Below are positions 36,698-46,189 of a DNA stretch of 64,000 nt, in pieces. A program made the translations under genes and the position numbers. This DNA comes from Rhodococcus rhodochrous (lineage in GTDB: Bacteria > Actinomycetota > Actinomycetes > Mycobacteriales > Mycobacteriaceae): contig NZ_CP027557.1 in the NCBI RefSeq assembly GCF_014854695.1, positions 558,001 through 622,000 on the forward strand, read 5' to 3'. Under the pieces are notes generated by a model. That model was not told where the DNA came from, made no database searches, and saw only the letters and a program-made list of their open reading frames with translations. How positions within the stretch are numbered: position 1 is the first letter of the stretch; each line of letters begins with the position of its first letter.

Positions 36698-37098
36698 GCA
36701 CCCCGACCGTCACGACGGGCGAGAGCCTGCCCTCCCTCGAGATCCACGCCGATCCCACCTTCATCGTGTCGACGGCCTTGGCCACACGCGACTTCCAGGA
36801 CGTGCACCACGACCGCGACAAGGCGCAGCAGCGCGGATCGAAGGACATCTTCGTCAACATCCTCACCGACACCGGACTCGTGCAGCGCTACGTCACCGAC
36901 TGGGCCGGCCCCCGCGCGGTGGTGAAGTCGATCTCGCTGAGACTGGGTGTGCCCTGGTACGCCTACGACACCCTGACCCTCTCGGGCACCGTTGCGTCCG
37001 TCGAGGGCGGACTGGTCACCGTCGACATCACCGGTACCAACAGTCTGGGCAAGCACATCACGGCCACAGCCACTTTCGTGATCGGAGGCACCGCATGA
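36694..37098 (+). CDS. chsH1: Steroid enoyl-CoA hydratase subunit ChsH1
   Basis: This 134-residue MaoC-like subunit holds the catalytic hydratase motif (TRDFQDVHHDRDKAQQRG, with Asp and His, about residues 33-50). It completes the ChsH1-ChsH2 hydratase. Its GTG overlaps the chsH2 stop and its stop overlaps the ltp2 ATG, keeping the whole operon translationally coupled. Confidence 0.92.
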   Translation: MSTPTVTTGESLPSLEIHADPTFIVSTALATRDFQDVHHDRDKAQQRGSKDIFVNILTDTGLVQRYVTDWAGPRAVVKSISLRLGVPWYAYDTLTLSGTVASVEGGLVTVDITGTNSLGKHITATATFVIGGTA

Positions 37099-38264
37099 GC
37101 GGCCTGTCGGGTGCAGCGGCGATCGTCGGCATCGGCGCGACCGACTTCTCGAAGGACTCCGGCCGCAGCGAACTCCGTCTCGCGGCCGAGGCGGTGCGCG
37201 CCGCCCTCGACGACGCGGGACTGACCCCGGCCGACGTCGACGGTCTGGTCTCGTTCACGATGGACACCAACACCGAAGTGGCCGTGGCCCGTTCGATGGG
37301 GATACCTCATCTGAAGTTCTTCTCCCGCATCCACTACGGCGGCGGTGCGGCGTGCGCGACGGTGCAGCAGGCGGCGATGGCCGTCGCGACCGGCGTGGCC
37401 GACGTGGTGGTCGCGTACCGGGCATTCAACGAGCGGTCCGGCGCGCGGTACGGACAGGTCAACACCGCCCTTGCCGCGCAGGTGAATTCGTCGGGCACCG
37501 ACAACGCGTTCTCCTACCCGCACGGGCTGAGCACACCGGCCTCGTTCGTCGCGATGGTCGCGCAACGCTACATGCACGTCTCCGGGGCGACGAGCGCCGA
37601 CTTCGGCGCCGTGGCGGTCGCCGATCGGGCCCACGCCGCGACCAACCCGAAGGCGTTCTTCCACGGTAAGCCGATCACGCTCGAGGACCACCAGAACTCG
37701 CGATGGATCGCCGAGCCGCTGCACCTGCTCGACTGTTGCCAGGAATCGGACGGCGGCGTCGCCATCGTCGTCACCAGCGCCGAGCGGGCGAAGGACCTGA
37801 AGCAGACCCCGGCGGTGATCGCGGCCGCGGCGCAGGGGAGCGGCCCCGACCAGTACATCATGACCAGCTACTACCGCGACGGGCTCACGGGCCTGCCGGA
37901 GATGGGGATCGTCGGCGACCAACTGTGGGAGCAGGCGGGCATCGGACCGCAGGACATCGCCACGGCGGTGCTCTACGACCACTTCACCCCGTACGTGCTC
38001 ATGCAGCTCGAAGAACTCGGATTCTGCGAACGCGGAGAGGCCAAGGACTTCGTCGCCGACGGCATCCAGGTGGGTGGGCGGCTGCCGATCAACACCCACG
38101 GCGGTCAGCTCGGCGAGGCCTACATCCACGGCATGAACGGCATCGCCGAGGGCGTCCGGCAGATCCGCGGCACGGCCGTCAACCAGGTCGACGACGTCGG
38201 CCACGTCCTGGTCACGGCAGGAACAGGAGTTCCGACCTCGGGTCTGGTGCTGTCGCGGTCCTGA
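37095..38264 (+). CDS. ltp2: Steroid side-chain aldolase Ltp2
   Basis: This 389-residue thiolase-superfamily protein has the SCP-x thiolase fold (AAIVGIGATDFSKDSGR; C-terminal NTHGGQLGEAYIHGMNG) and corresponds to Ltp2. Ltp2 performs the retro-aldol split of 17-hydroxy-3-oxo-4-pregnene-20-carboxyl-CoA into androstenedione and propionyl-CoA, bound to the DUF35 domain of ChsH2. The usual thiolase nucleophile Cys is replaced in this subfamily. It is the last gene of the fadE28-ltp2 operon. Confidence 0.92.
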   Translation: MSGLSGAAAIVGIGATDFSKDSGRSELRLAAEAVRAALDDAGLTPADVDGLVSFTMDTNTEVAVARSMGIPHLKFFSRIHYGGGAACATVQQAAMAVATGVADVVVAYRAFNERSGARYGQVNTALAAQVNSSGTDNAFSYPHGLSTPASFVAMVAQRYMHVSGATSADFGAVAVADRAHAATNPKAFFHGKPITLEDHQNSRWIAEPLHLLDCCQESDGGVAIVVTSAERAKDLKQTPAVIAAAAQGSGPDQYIMTSYYRDGLTGLPEMGIVGDQLWEQAGIGPQDIATAVLYDHFTPYVLMQLEELGFCERGEAKDFVADGIQVGGRLPINTHGGQLGEAYIHGMNGIAEGVRQIRGTAVNQVDDVGHVLVTAGTGVPTSGLVLSRS

Positions 38265-38342
38265 CGCCGTTTCCCTCCCACCGACGGGCGGGCGTGCCTA
38301 CGATGAGGGCTCACATTCCGGTGGGACCTTGTGGGAGGACCC

Positions 38343-39749
38343 GTGTCGGTCACGGACGGGCATGTCGTGCATCCGACCCGCGAACAGCGGGTCCAGAACG
38401 GTCTCGCCGCTCGGAGGGTCACTCCCGTCGAGTCGCTCGCCGAACTCGGGAAGTCGTCCCGGGATCCGATCGTCCTGCTCGAGAGTCAGGCGCAGACCCG
38501 CGTTCCGCAGCTCGTCCCGGTGCGTTACGGCCGCATGGCGACATCGGCGTTCGCGTTCTACCGCGGCGCCGCGCTCGTGATGGCCGACGACCTGTCGCGC
38601 ACACCGAACAGCGGTCTGCACACGCAACTGTGCGGCGACGCCCACGCGAGCAATTTCGGTCTGTTCGCTACCCCGGAACGCAGAACGGCCTTCGACGTCA
38701 ACGACTTCGACGAGACCTATCCGGGACCGTTCGAATGGGACGTCAAGCGTCTGGTCGCGAGCCTCGAGATCGCCGGTCGCGACAACGGGTTCACCGCGAA
38801 GGAACGCCGGAAGATCACCCGCGCATGTGCGTCGGAGTACCGCGAGACCATCTGCAGACAGGCGCAACTCGGGAACATGGCGGTGCGCTACGCGCATCTC
38901 GATCCCACCACCGAGATGGCGGAGCTCGGCGACAAGCTGACCACCCGGATGGAGAAGCGCACCCGCAAGGCGCTCGAAAAGGCCTCACGGCGCGACAGTC
39001 TCCAGGCGCTGGAGAAACTCACCACCGTCGTCGACGGCCGCCGCCGGATCATCAGCGACCCGCCGCTCATCGTGCCCGTCGAAGAGGTCTTCGCCGACCT
39101 CGACGCCGAAGCGATCTACGACGAACTGCACGACCGTGTCCGCTCGTACCGGGCGACGCTGCAGTGGGACCGCCGGGTCCTCCTCGAACAGTTCGAACTG
39201 GTCCAGGCCGCGCGGAAGGTCGTCGGAGTGGGCAGCGTCGGCACGCGGGCGTGGATCCTCCTGCTGCGGGGTGCGGACGACGACGATCCGCTGTTCCTCC
39301 AGGCGAAGGAGGCCCAGCGGTCGGTGCTGTCGTACTACGTCGACGGTCCGACCTTCCGGAACGAGGGCGAACGCGTCGTCAACGGTCAGCGGCTGATGCA
39401 GTCCGCGAGCGACATCTTCCTCGGCTGGCAGCAGGGTGCCGGAGCCGACGGCGTGAACCGGGACTTCTACATACGCCAACTCCGCGACGGCAAGGGTTCG
39501 GCGGTGATCGAGGAGATGGTGCCCAAGGGCATGAAACTCTACGGCCGACTCTGCGGCCGGGTCCTCGCCTGTGCCCACGCCCGGGCCGGCGACCGGATCG
39601 CGCTGGCTGCCTATCTCGGTACGGACGAGGAGTTCGACGAGGCGCTCTCGTCGTTCGCGGTGTCCTACGCCGACCGCAACGAACGCGACCTGCAGGCGCT
39701 GCACGAGGCCGTCGAACAGGGACGAGTGAAGGTCCGGACCGGACTCTGA
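38343..39749 (+). CDS. DUF2252 family protein
   Basis: This 468-residue protein belongs to DUF2252, which has a kinase-like fold: LCGDAHASNFGLF and FDVNDFDETYPGPFEWDVKRL (about residues 98-140) are the family signature, and the first recalls aminoglycoside-phosphotransferase catalytic loops. The biochemical activity of the family is not known. GTG 38343 follows GGGAGGA; an in-frame GTG at 38331 would overlap that site. No KstR box precedes it, so it is probably outside the sterol regulon despite its position. Confidence 0.8.
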   Translation: MSVTDGHVVHPTREQRVQNGLAARRVTPVESLAELGKSSRDPIVLLESQAQTRVPQLVPVRYGRMATSAFAFYRGAALVMADDLSRTPNSGLHTQLCGDAHASNFGLFATPERRTAFDVNDFDETYPGPFEWDVKRLVASLEIAGRDNGFTAKERRKITRACASEYRETICRQAQLGNMAVRYAHLDPTTEMAELGDKLTTRMEKRTRKALEKASRRDSLQALEKLTTVVDGRRRIISDPPLIVPVEEVFADLDAEAIYDELHDRVRSYRATLQWDRRVLLEQFELVQAARKVVGVGSVGTRAWILLLRGADDDDPLFLQAKEAQRSVLSYYVDGPTFRNEGERVVNGQRLMQSASDIFLGWQQGAGADGVNRDFYIRQLRDGKGSAVIEEMVPKGMKLYGRLCGRVLACAHARAGDRIALAAYLGTDEEFDEALSSFAVSYADRNERDLQALHEAVEQGRVKVRTGL

Positions 39750-39853
39750 TCCCCCTTCGTGTCCCGGACACGTCCGCTGTCCGGGACTCACTCACCTGTC
39801 CTCTCTCCCGGCGCGGTACAAGGGAGGCGATCACGCGCCGACGGAAGGACGTC

Positions 39854-40690
39854 ATGATGGGTTTCGAGGGCAGGGTCGCATTCGTGACGGGAGCGGCGCG
39901 AGGCCAAGGACGCTCGCACGCCGTCGCATTCGCCGAAGCGGGGGCCGACGTGGTCGTCTGCGACCGGTGCTCCGACTCACCGGTGGTGGGATATCCGCTG
40001 GCGACCGAGGAGGACCTGGCGGAGACGGTGCGACTCGTCGAGGCGACCGGTCGCCGGGTCGTCTCGGCGACACTCGACACCGCCGACCGTCCGGCGATGG
40101 ACGCTCTGGTCGCCCGTGCCCACGCCGAACTCGGGCGGATCGACATCGCGGTCGCCAATGCCGGGGTGTCGGTGGCGGCACCGGTGCACCGGATGCCGCA
40201 ACAGATGTGGGACGAAGCGATCTCGTCCAATCTCACCGGGGTGTTCAACACCGTCGCCGCGGTCGCGCCCGGGATGATCGAGCGCGGCTACGGACGCATC
40301 GTCACGGTGTCGTCGATGCTCGGCCGAGCGGGCAACACCAACATGGCCGCATATGCGGCGTCGAAATGGGGCGTCATCGGCCTGACGAAGAGCGCGGCCC
40401 TGGACCTCGCGCAGAACGGCATCACCGTCAACGCCGTCGCCCCGGGCAACATCTCCACGCCGATGATCCACAACGACGCGCTCTACGGGATGTTGCGGCC
40501 CGACCTCGAAGAGCCGACCGCCGACGATGTGGCCCCGGTGTTCGCCTCCCTGCACGCACAACCGGTGCCGTGGCTCGACCCGGCCGAGATCACCCGTGCG
40601 GTCCTGTTCTTCGCCGACGAGGCGTCCGCACACATCTCCGGCACCGTGTTGCCGATCGATGCCGGCAACGCCGCCCGGGTGACGGGCTGA
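39854..40690 (+). CDS. Mycofactocin-type short-chain dehydrogenase
   Basis: This 278-residue SDR has the cofactor motif TGAARGQGRSHAVAFAEAG and the catalytic SSM...YAASK triad. The stretch YPLATEEDLAETVRLVE and the insertions match the mycofactocin-coupled SDR subfamily, in which NAD is held tightly and reoxidised through mycofactocin. Substrates of relatives are alcohols such as carveol or hydroxysteroids; which applies here is unknown. ATG 39854 follows GGAAGGA. The mycofactocin biosynthetic genes are not in the window. Confidence 0.85.
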   Translation: MMGFEGRVAFVTGAARGQGRSHAVAFAEAGADVVVCDRCSDSPVVGYPLATEEDLAETVRLVEATGRRVVSATLDTADRPAMDALVARAHAELGRIDIAVANAGVSVAAPVHRMPQQMWDEAISSNLTGVFNTVAAVAPGMIERGYGRIVTVSSMLGRAGNTNMAAYAASKWGVIGLTKSAALDLAQNGITVNAVAPGNISTPMIHNDALYGMLRPDLEEPTADDVAPVFASLHAQPVPWLDPAEITRAVLFFADEASAHISGTVLPIDAGNAARVTG

Positions 40691-40783
40691 GCGATCCGCC
40701 TGACGGAGCGATGAGAAAACCTGTCGAACCGTGTCGGTCTCTTCGTGCACACTGTGCTCACCACCACAGTCAGGGAGAAACTC

Positions 40784-41761
40784 ATGGCCGACGCCATAGT
40801 TGCAGAAGGACTGATCAAGACATACGGGCAGGTCAGAGCGCTCGACGGGGTCGATCTGCGGGTGCCGGAGGGGACGGTCACCGCGCTGCTCGGTCCCAAC
40901 GGCGCCGGTAAGACCACCACGGTGCGGGTGCTGACGACACTGCTCGTCCCCGACGCCGGTCGCGCCGAAGTGGCGGGATACGACGTCCTCACCGAGGCGC
41001 GGGAGCTCCGTTCCCGGATCGGAGCGTCGGGGCAGTACGCGGCGGTCGACGAATATCTCACGGGGTTCGAGAACCTCGAGATGGTCGGCCGGCTGTACCA
41101 CCTCGGCGTCAAACGGAGTCGCCTCCGCGCCCGCGAGCTCCTCGAACAGTTCGACCTCGAGGAAGCGGGCGATCGCCCGGTGAAGGGTTATTCGGGCGGT
41201 ATGCGACGCCGCCTCGACCTCGCCGGTGCGCTCGTCGCCGATCCTCCGGTGTTGTTCCTCGACGAACCCACGACGGGTCTCGATCCGCGGGCGCGCCTCG
41301 GGTTGTGGGACGTCATCGACACCCTCGTACAGCGCGGCACGACGCTGTTGCTGACGACGCAGTACATGGACGAGGCCGAACGCCTCGCCGACGACATCGT
41401 CGTGATCGATCGGGGCGCGGTCATCGCCCGCGGCACGGCCGACGAGCTCAAGAGCCGCGTCGGTGGCGAACGTATCGAACTCGCCGTGACCGACGCCGAC
41501 CAGCGAGACCGAGCGGTCCGTGAGCTCGAATCGGTGGCGGCTGGGGAGATCAGGGTCGAGCGCAGCACCGGTCGTATCACCGTGCCGGTCAGCGGCGACT
41601 CGGGCGGCGGAACCGACGGGCTCGTGGCGGCGCTGGGGAAGCTGTCGGCCGCGGGCATCCGGGTCTCCGACGTTGCTCTGCGGAAACCGACCCTCGACGA
41701 CGTGTTCCTCACGCTCACCGGTCGCGGGACGGACGAGAAGGTCGAGGAGGCGGTGTCGTGA
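40784..41761 (+). CDS. DrrA-type ABC transporter ATP-binding protein
   Basis: This 325-residue ATPase has Walker A GPNGAGKTTT, signature YSGGMRRRLDLAGAL, Walker B VLFLDEPTTGLD, and the C-terminal extension of daunorubicin-resistance (DrrA) type exporters. It overlaps the permease gene by four bases. The cargo is unknown; relatives export drugs and lipids. Confidence 0.88.
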   Translation: MADAIVAEGLIKTYGQVRALDGVDLRVPEGTVTALLGPNGAGKTTTVRVLTTLLVPDAGRAEVAGYDVLTEARELRSRIGASGQYAAVDEYLTGFENLEMVGRLYHLGVKRSRLRARELLEQFDLEEAGDRPVKGYSGGMRRRLDLAGALVADPPVLFLDEPTTGLDPRARLGLWDVIDTLVQRGTTLLLTTQYMDEAERLADDIVVIDRGAVIARGTADELKSRVGGERIELAVTDADQRDRAVRELESVAAGEIRVERSTGRITVPVSGDSGGGTDGLVAALGKLSAAGIRVSDVALRKPTLDDVFLTLTGRGTDEKVEEAVS

Positions 41762-42561
41762 ACACACTCGAGATGGTCGCATCCGACGGCCTGACCATCG
41801 CCAAGCGCAACATGATCAAGATCAAGCGTGTGCCGGATCTGTTGGTCTTCACGACGTTGTCGCCGATCATGTTCGTGCTGTTGTTCGCCTACGTCTTCGG
41901 CAGTGCGATCGACGTCCCCGGCATCTCGTACCGGGAGTTCCTCATCGCAGGTATCTTCACCCAGACGGTCATCTTCGGGTCCACCTGGACGGGCCTCGGG
42001 ATGGTCGAAGATCTGCAGAAGGGCATCATCGACCGGTTCCGATCGCTGCCGATGGCCCCGTCCGCGGTACTCATCGGCCGTACCAGCACCGACGTGCTGA
42101 TCAACGTGCTCAGCCTCGTGGTGATGTCGTTGACCGGTCTCCTCGTGGGGTGGCGGATCAACACCTCGCTGGGCGAGGCGCTCGCCGGCTACCTGTTGCT
42201 GCTGCTGTTCGCCTACGCTCTGTCGTGGGTGATGGCCGTGATCGGCATGTGGATCCGCACACCGGAGGTCTTCAACAACGCGAGTTTCATGGTGATCTTC
42301 CCGCTGTCGTTCATCGCCAACACGTTCGTCGACCCGTCGTCGATGCCGACGGTGCTGCGCGTCATCGCCGAGTGGAATCCCATCTCGGCGGTCACGCAGG
42401 CGGTCCGCGAACTGTTCGGCAACACCAATCCCATGGTGCCGCCGCCCGACGTGTGGCCCCTGCAGAATCCGGTCCTCGCGTCGCTGATGTGGACAGCGTT
42501 GATGCTGATCGTGTTCGTGCCGTTCGCGATCCGCAGGTACCAGAAGGCCGTCAGCCGCTGA
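41758..42561 (+). CDS. DrrB-type ABC transporter permease
   Basis: This 267-residue ABC-2 permease has six hydrophobic helices and the ABC-2 signature around FRSLPMAPSAVLIGR and FANTFVDP-like FIANTFVDPSSMP. With the preceding ATPase it forms a half-size exporter. The GTG start lies four bases before the end of the ATPase gene. Confidence 0.88.
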   Translation: MNTLEMVASDGLTIAKRNMIKIKRVPDLLVFTTLSPIMFVLLFAYVFGSAIDVPGISYREFLIAGIFTQTVIFGSTWTGLGMVEDLQKGIIDRFRSLPMAPSAVLIGRTSTDVLINVLSLVVMSLTGLLVGWRINTSLGEALAGYLLLLLFAYALSWVMAVIGMWIRTPEVFNNASFMVIFPLSFIANTFVDPSSMPTVLRVIAEWNPISAVTQAVRELFGNTNPMVPPPDVWPLQNPVLASLMWTALMLIVFVPFAIRRYQKAVSR

Positions 42562-42588
42562 CGGTCGGCGTCCGGCCGGCGGGCGGGT

Positions 42589-43203
42589 TCATCCCGGGTA
42601 GGGCGCGTACTGGCGCTGACGCAACAGTGTCGCCAGGTGCACGGCGTTGCGGGCGACGGATTCGGTGGTCGAGCGCACCGCTTCGGGGATCTCGTCGAGA
42701 TCCTTGAAGTCGGTGCCCGACATCGCCTCGCCGTTCCAGTAGGTCGAGCCCTGCGCGGGGATCGAGAAACCGATGTCGTTGAGACTCTGGAACAGGTCGG
42801 CGACGATCTTGTGCGCGCCGTCCTCGTTGCCGACGACTGCGGCGATCCCGACCTTGCCCACCATGCGTGGACGGTTCTCGTCATCGGTGTTCGACAGTTC
42901 GGCATCGAGCCGCTCGAGGACACGTTGGGCGACGCTCGACATGTGTCCCACCCAGGTCGGTGTGGCGACGAGCAGGATGTCGGCCGAGACGATGCGCTCG
43001 ACGATCTCCGGCCACTGATCCCCGTCGCCCATGTCGGCTTCGACACCGGGCTTGACGTCGAAGTCGACGACTCGGACGGTTTCGACGCTGACGTCGTGCT
43101 TCGACAGTGCGTCGAACACGTGCGCCACCATCTTGTCGGTGCTGGACTCGGCGGGGGACGGCTTGAGCGTGCAGTTCAGGGCCACGGCGTGCAGTGCTGT
43201 CAT
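42589..43203 (-). CDS. Flavodoxin-fold NADPH-dependent FMN reductase-like protein
   Basis: This 204-residue protein has the flavodoxin-like fold of the NADPH-dependent FMN reductase/WrbA group: NCTLKPSPAESSTDKM (phosphate loop) at residues 10-24 and ADILLVATPTWVGHMSS (isoalloxazine-binding loop) in the middle. A role as NAD(P)H:quinone or flavin reductase is probable. It lies downstream of the secreted hydrolase across an 18-bp repeat array. Confidence 0.8.
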   Translation of the reverse strand: MTALHAVALNCTLKPSPAESSTDKMVAHVFDALSKHDVSVETVRVVDFDVKPGVEADMGDGDQWPEIVERIVSADILLVATPTWVGHMSSVAQRVLERLDAELSNTDDENRPRMVGKVGIAAVVGNEDGAHKIVADLFQSLNDIGFSIPAQGSTYWNGEAMSGTDFKDLDEIPEAVRSTTESVARNAVHLATLLRQRQYAPYPG

Positions 43204-43220
43204 GCGCCCGGGATACCCGA

Positions 43221-43292
43221 GTTACACCACGACAATCAGCTGCAGCACGACAATCAGCTGCAGCACGACAATCACCTACAGCACGACAGTCA
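43221..43292 (-). repeat. 18-bp tandem repeat, 4 copies, each beginning with TGA
   Basis: On the minus strand four units (43275-43292, 43257-43274, 43239-43256, 43221-43238) share TGAYTGTCGTG; the middle two are identical. The first TGA is the stop codon of the upstream hydrolase gene. Because 18 is a multiple of three, the stop recurs in frame four times. The array fills the gap to the next gene. Confidence 0.9.
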
Positions 43293-44348
43293 GCGACCGC
43301 GTGCGGCCGCCCAGCCGTCGATCGCCGTCGAGAACTCGAACGAGGTGGGCAGCAGCGCCATCTGGTCGGCCGGACCGGGCTGCAACGGGCCGAGCTCCTC
43401 GAGGCTGTGGTTCGCGGTGGTGAAGTGCTCGAACTGCAGGTCGGTGTGGGTGAGGGCGTCCCGCAGCGGCTCGACCTGCGCACAGCTGATGTTCAGATCC
43501 TTGTCGGAGCAGGTGAGCAGCACCGGGGTGTCGGCTGCCAGCTCCGCGGCAAGCACGGCCGGGTCGAGCTGGTCGGACTCGAAGAGGAACTTCGCGTTCG
43601 CGGGGTTCATGCCGAACTGCGCGAGGATCGGGTGCAGATCGGTGGGGAAGGCCCCGGTCGTCCGCAGCGACTCGACGGCACGCGACAGGTCGGCCCGGAC
43701 CGCCTCGCCGTCGGGGCCGAGCTGCCCGGAATCCACCACGGCATTCAGCTGGACGGTCAGCAGGTCCAGGTAGCGCATCGGCAGCGGAGCGAGAAGTGCG
43801 AAGCCGCTTCCGATACTGCGATCGGCGAGTGCGAGGGCGGTCAGTGCACCCTCGCTGTGTCCGAGGACGAGAATCTCCTCGGGGGAGACTCCGGTGCGTT
43901 CGGCGAGCAGACGCACCGCCGCCTCGGCGTGGTCGACCTGCTCGGTGAAGCCGTACTCGCCGATGGTCTCGACCGTGTAGGACCCGAGACCCGTCTCACC
44001 GGCCCCGATCTTGTCGAAGCGCAGGCTCGCGATGCCGTGGGCGGCGAGTGCGTCCGCGGTGCGCACCAGGGTGTCGGACGCGAAGCCGGGCTGGTTGCCG
44101 TTGCGATCGGTGGGGCCGCTGCCCGGGAGCAGCAGTGCGGCGGCGACCGCGGCTCCGTCCGGGTTGCGGAGGCTGCCGTGGAAGGTGGTGCCGTCGGCCT
44201 CGAAGGTCACCGGGGCGTCGGTGCCGTTCGACACGGCGACCGAACCCGTGTCGGGAAGGGCCACCGCGGTTCCCGCGAGTGTCACACCTCCCGCGAGAAC
44301 CAGCACGGGCACAGCAGCAGCACCGATCCACCTTCGCATGTTCCGCAT
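43290..44348 (-). CDS. Secreted alpha/beta hydrolase
   Basis: This 352-residue protein has a signal peptide (RRWIGAAAVPVLVLAGG... up to about residue 30) and an alpha/beta-hydrolase domain with LLPGSGPTDRNGN, the nucleophile GHSEGAL, and a late TTANHSLEE that may hold the catalytic His. Two Cys (LLTCSDKDLNISC) may form a disulfide. The start ATG 44348 has TAGGGT 7 nt upstream and no Shine-Dalgarno. It follows the class II cholesterol oxidase by 61 bases, so esterase activity on steroid esters is a possible but unsupported guess. Confidence 0.82.
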   Translation of the reverse strand: MRNMRRWIGAAAVPVLVLAGGVTLAGTAVALPDTGSVAVSNGTDAPVTFEADGTTFHGSLRNPDGAAVAAALLLPGSGPTDRNGNQPGFASDTLVRTADALAAHGIASLRFDKIGAGETGLGSYTVETIGEYGFTEQVDHAEAAVRLLAERTGVSPEEILVLGHSEGALTALALADRSIGSGFALLAPLPMRYLDLLTVQLNAVVDSGQLGPDGEAVRADLSRAVESLRTTGAFPTDLHPILAQFGMNPANAKFLFESDQLDPAVLAAELAADTPVLLTCSDKDLNISCAQVEPLRDALTHTDLQFEHFTTANHSLEELGPLQPGPADQMALLPTSFEFSTAIDGWAAARGR

Positions 44349-44409
44349 GGTGCGAACCCTAGCAAAGGACTGCGCTGTGCCCGTGGTGAGCGAGGACGCC
44401 CGTGGGAGA

Positions 44410-46155
44410 TCAGGGGAGCAGGGTGTCGATGAAGGTGTTGCTGAACACCCGATGCGGATCGAGACGGTTGTAGACCGCGCGAGCCGAATCCCAGTTCTCG
44501 TCCGACGGAACACCTTCCCGGTAGGTGTCGGGCAGGCCTTGCGTCAGGATCTGCTCGTCGGTGTACGGCAGGTCGGGACCGAACGCCCAGCCCTTCGACC
44601 ATTCCGGCCGGAAGGTCGAGTCGCTTCCGTTGTACCGCTGCCGCATCCACTGCTCCATCTCCCGGTAGAAGGCGAACATGCCGGGAGTTCCCGGGACACC
44701 GAGAACGTTGAGCCAGATGGCGGTGTCCCAGTCCGGGTGGTCGGGACGCGGACGGGTCGACGCGATCGTCGGCGGTCCGGCCGACGGGACGAGGACGTCC
44801 TCCGGCCGATCCAGTCCGCAGCAACGGATTTCGACCGGACCGTTGAGAGGGAACTGTCCCAGGCTGCGGTAGTGCTCGATGCGCTCGGAGAACCAGTGCG
44901 CGAAGTCGTGGATCACGTTGGCGATGTTGGCGCGGTTCGTGAGCACCGCACCGCCACCCTCGGTCAGTCGCAGGGTGGTCGCCTTGATGTAGAACTGCAG
45001 ATCCTTCGACCAGCCCCAGATGTCGGACGATCCCGTCGCCGCGAGACCGGCCACGGTCACGCCGTAGTAGGTCTGCCCGAAAGCCGGTGCGATCGACGTG
45101 TTCCCGGCCGTGATCTGCCCCAGCAGGTCGGTGATCGGTTCGGGCACGTTGTCGGAGAACGGGTAGTTGTACGGTCCGGTCACCTCGCGCGAGGTGGGCG
45201 GTTTCTCCGGTGCGAGCGACCACACCTTCATCCACGGACGTTCCGTGAACGGATACCAGATCGCCTCGGCCCGCCCCGCCGAATCGACGAACGACTCGAA
45301 GGTCCGTCCCGGCGCGCCGGCGGGTGAGAACAGTTCCTGCCAGGTGATGTCGGTGAAGGACTGGCAGCGCATGCGGTAGTTCGGCCCGGCCTGCAGTGTG
45401 ACGGACGTGATGAACGTCCGGCCGAGATGCGTGAGCAGCGGGGTGATCTCGGGATCGGCGCGGGTGAAGGTGCGCAGCGCGTAGGCACTGCCGTCCCACA
45501 CGACGGCCGTCAGTTCGGTCACGAGATTGCTCAGCGAACCGAAGGTGTGCCCGGGAAGGGTGGATTCGCCGTTCGCGGGCAGCGCGGCACCGTGCGCGTT
45601 GACGGCGAGTGCTCCGGCGATCGACAACACGCCGGGCGCAGGAAGATTCGCGAGACCGAGACCGTGGTTCTGCAGTGCCGTGGTGATGGCGTCGAGTGTC
45701 GCGCCGGGACCTGCCGTGACGGTCGCGGGGGAGCCGCCGGGGTTCACCTGGACCCCGTTGAGGTGAAGCATGGTGTCGGCGAGGATCACCCGGTCGACGG
45801 GTGCACCGTTGACGATCGTCAGCGGTGTCCAGCCGTGCATGGCCCCGCGCGGGCGGATGGTGTATCCGTTCTCGTGCGCCCAGTTCACCAGGCGCACCAC
45901 GTCGTCGGGGGTGCGAGGCGCGCAGGTCCAGATGGCGTCCAGCATGATCTCTTTCGACCAGTTCTGGTATGCCTGCTGGTAGAGGTCGATGCCGGCGGGG
46001 AACGCCGGAGGAGTGGGGAGCGTCGAGGCCGCGGACCCGGAAGGGACGGCGTGCACCGGGGTCCACCCACCGAGGGCGGAGACCGCCAGCGCGCCGGCGC
46101 CGGCCGCGAGGAAGCCGCGCCGCGACAGGCGCGGCGACGAATCACGAAGTGTCAT
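44410..46155 (-). CDS. Secreted class II cholesterol oxidase (covalent FAD)
   Basis: This 581-residue FAD enzyme is very similar throughout to the Brevibacterium sterolicum class II cholesterol oxidase of the vanillyl-alcohol oxidase family. A Tat signal (LSRRGFLAAGAGALAV) exports it. RPRGAMHGWTPL contains the His (His107 of the precursor) that links FAD covalently, and PVEIRCCGLD and WNVLG-like NVLGVPGTPGMF carry active-site residues. It oxidises and isomerises 3-hydroxysteroids. It is the third gene of the kstD-chsH3-like unit (34-base gap), and so probably KstR-controlled. Confidence 0.92.
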   Translation of the reverse strand: MTLRDSSPRLSRRGFLAAGAGALAVSALGGWTPVHAVPSGSAASTLPTPPAFPAGIDLYQQAYQNWSKEIMLDAIWTCAPRTPDDVVRLVNWAHENGYTIRPRGAMHGWTPLTIVNGAPVDRVILADTMLHLNGVQVNPGGSPATVTAGPGATLDAITTALQNHGLGLANLPAPGVLSIAGALAVNAHGAALPANGESTLPGHTFGSLSNLVTELTAVVWDGSAYALRTFTRADPEITPLLTHLGRTFITSVTLQAGPNYRMRCQSFTDITWQELFSPAGAPGRTFESFVDSAGRAEAIWYPFTERPWMKVWSLAPEKPPTSREVTGPYNYPFSDNVPEPITDLLGQITAGNTSIAPAFGQTYYGVTVAGLAATGSSDIWGWSKDLQFYIKATTLRLTEGGGAVLTNRANIANVIHDFAHWFSERIEHYRSLGQFPLNGPVEIRCCGLDRPEDVLVPSAGPPTIASTRPRPDHPDWDTAIWLNVLGVPGTPGMFAFYREMEQWMRQRYNGSDSTFRPEWSKGWAFGPDLPYTDEQILTQGLPDTYREGVPSDENWDSARAVYNRLDPHRVFSNTFIDTLLP

Positions 46156-46189
46156 ATTCGAATGTCGCTCTTTCGGGAGGGCGTGGCGA

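Noticed and set aside
38343-42561. DUF2252, SDR and ABC exporter genes as part of the KstR operons
   Set aside because: No KstR box precedes them and the ltp2 operon is separated by 78 bases and a new ribosome-binding site; adjacency alone is not enough.
43221-43292. CRISPR-like array
   Set aside because: The units are tandem without spacers, only 18 bp, and no cas gene is present.
44410-46155. Berberine-bridge or alditol oxidase
   Set aside because: The FAD-His motif and the whole chain match the class II cholesterol oxidase far better, and the context is sterol catabolism.
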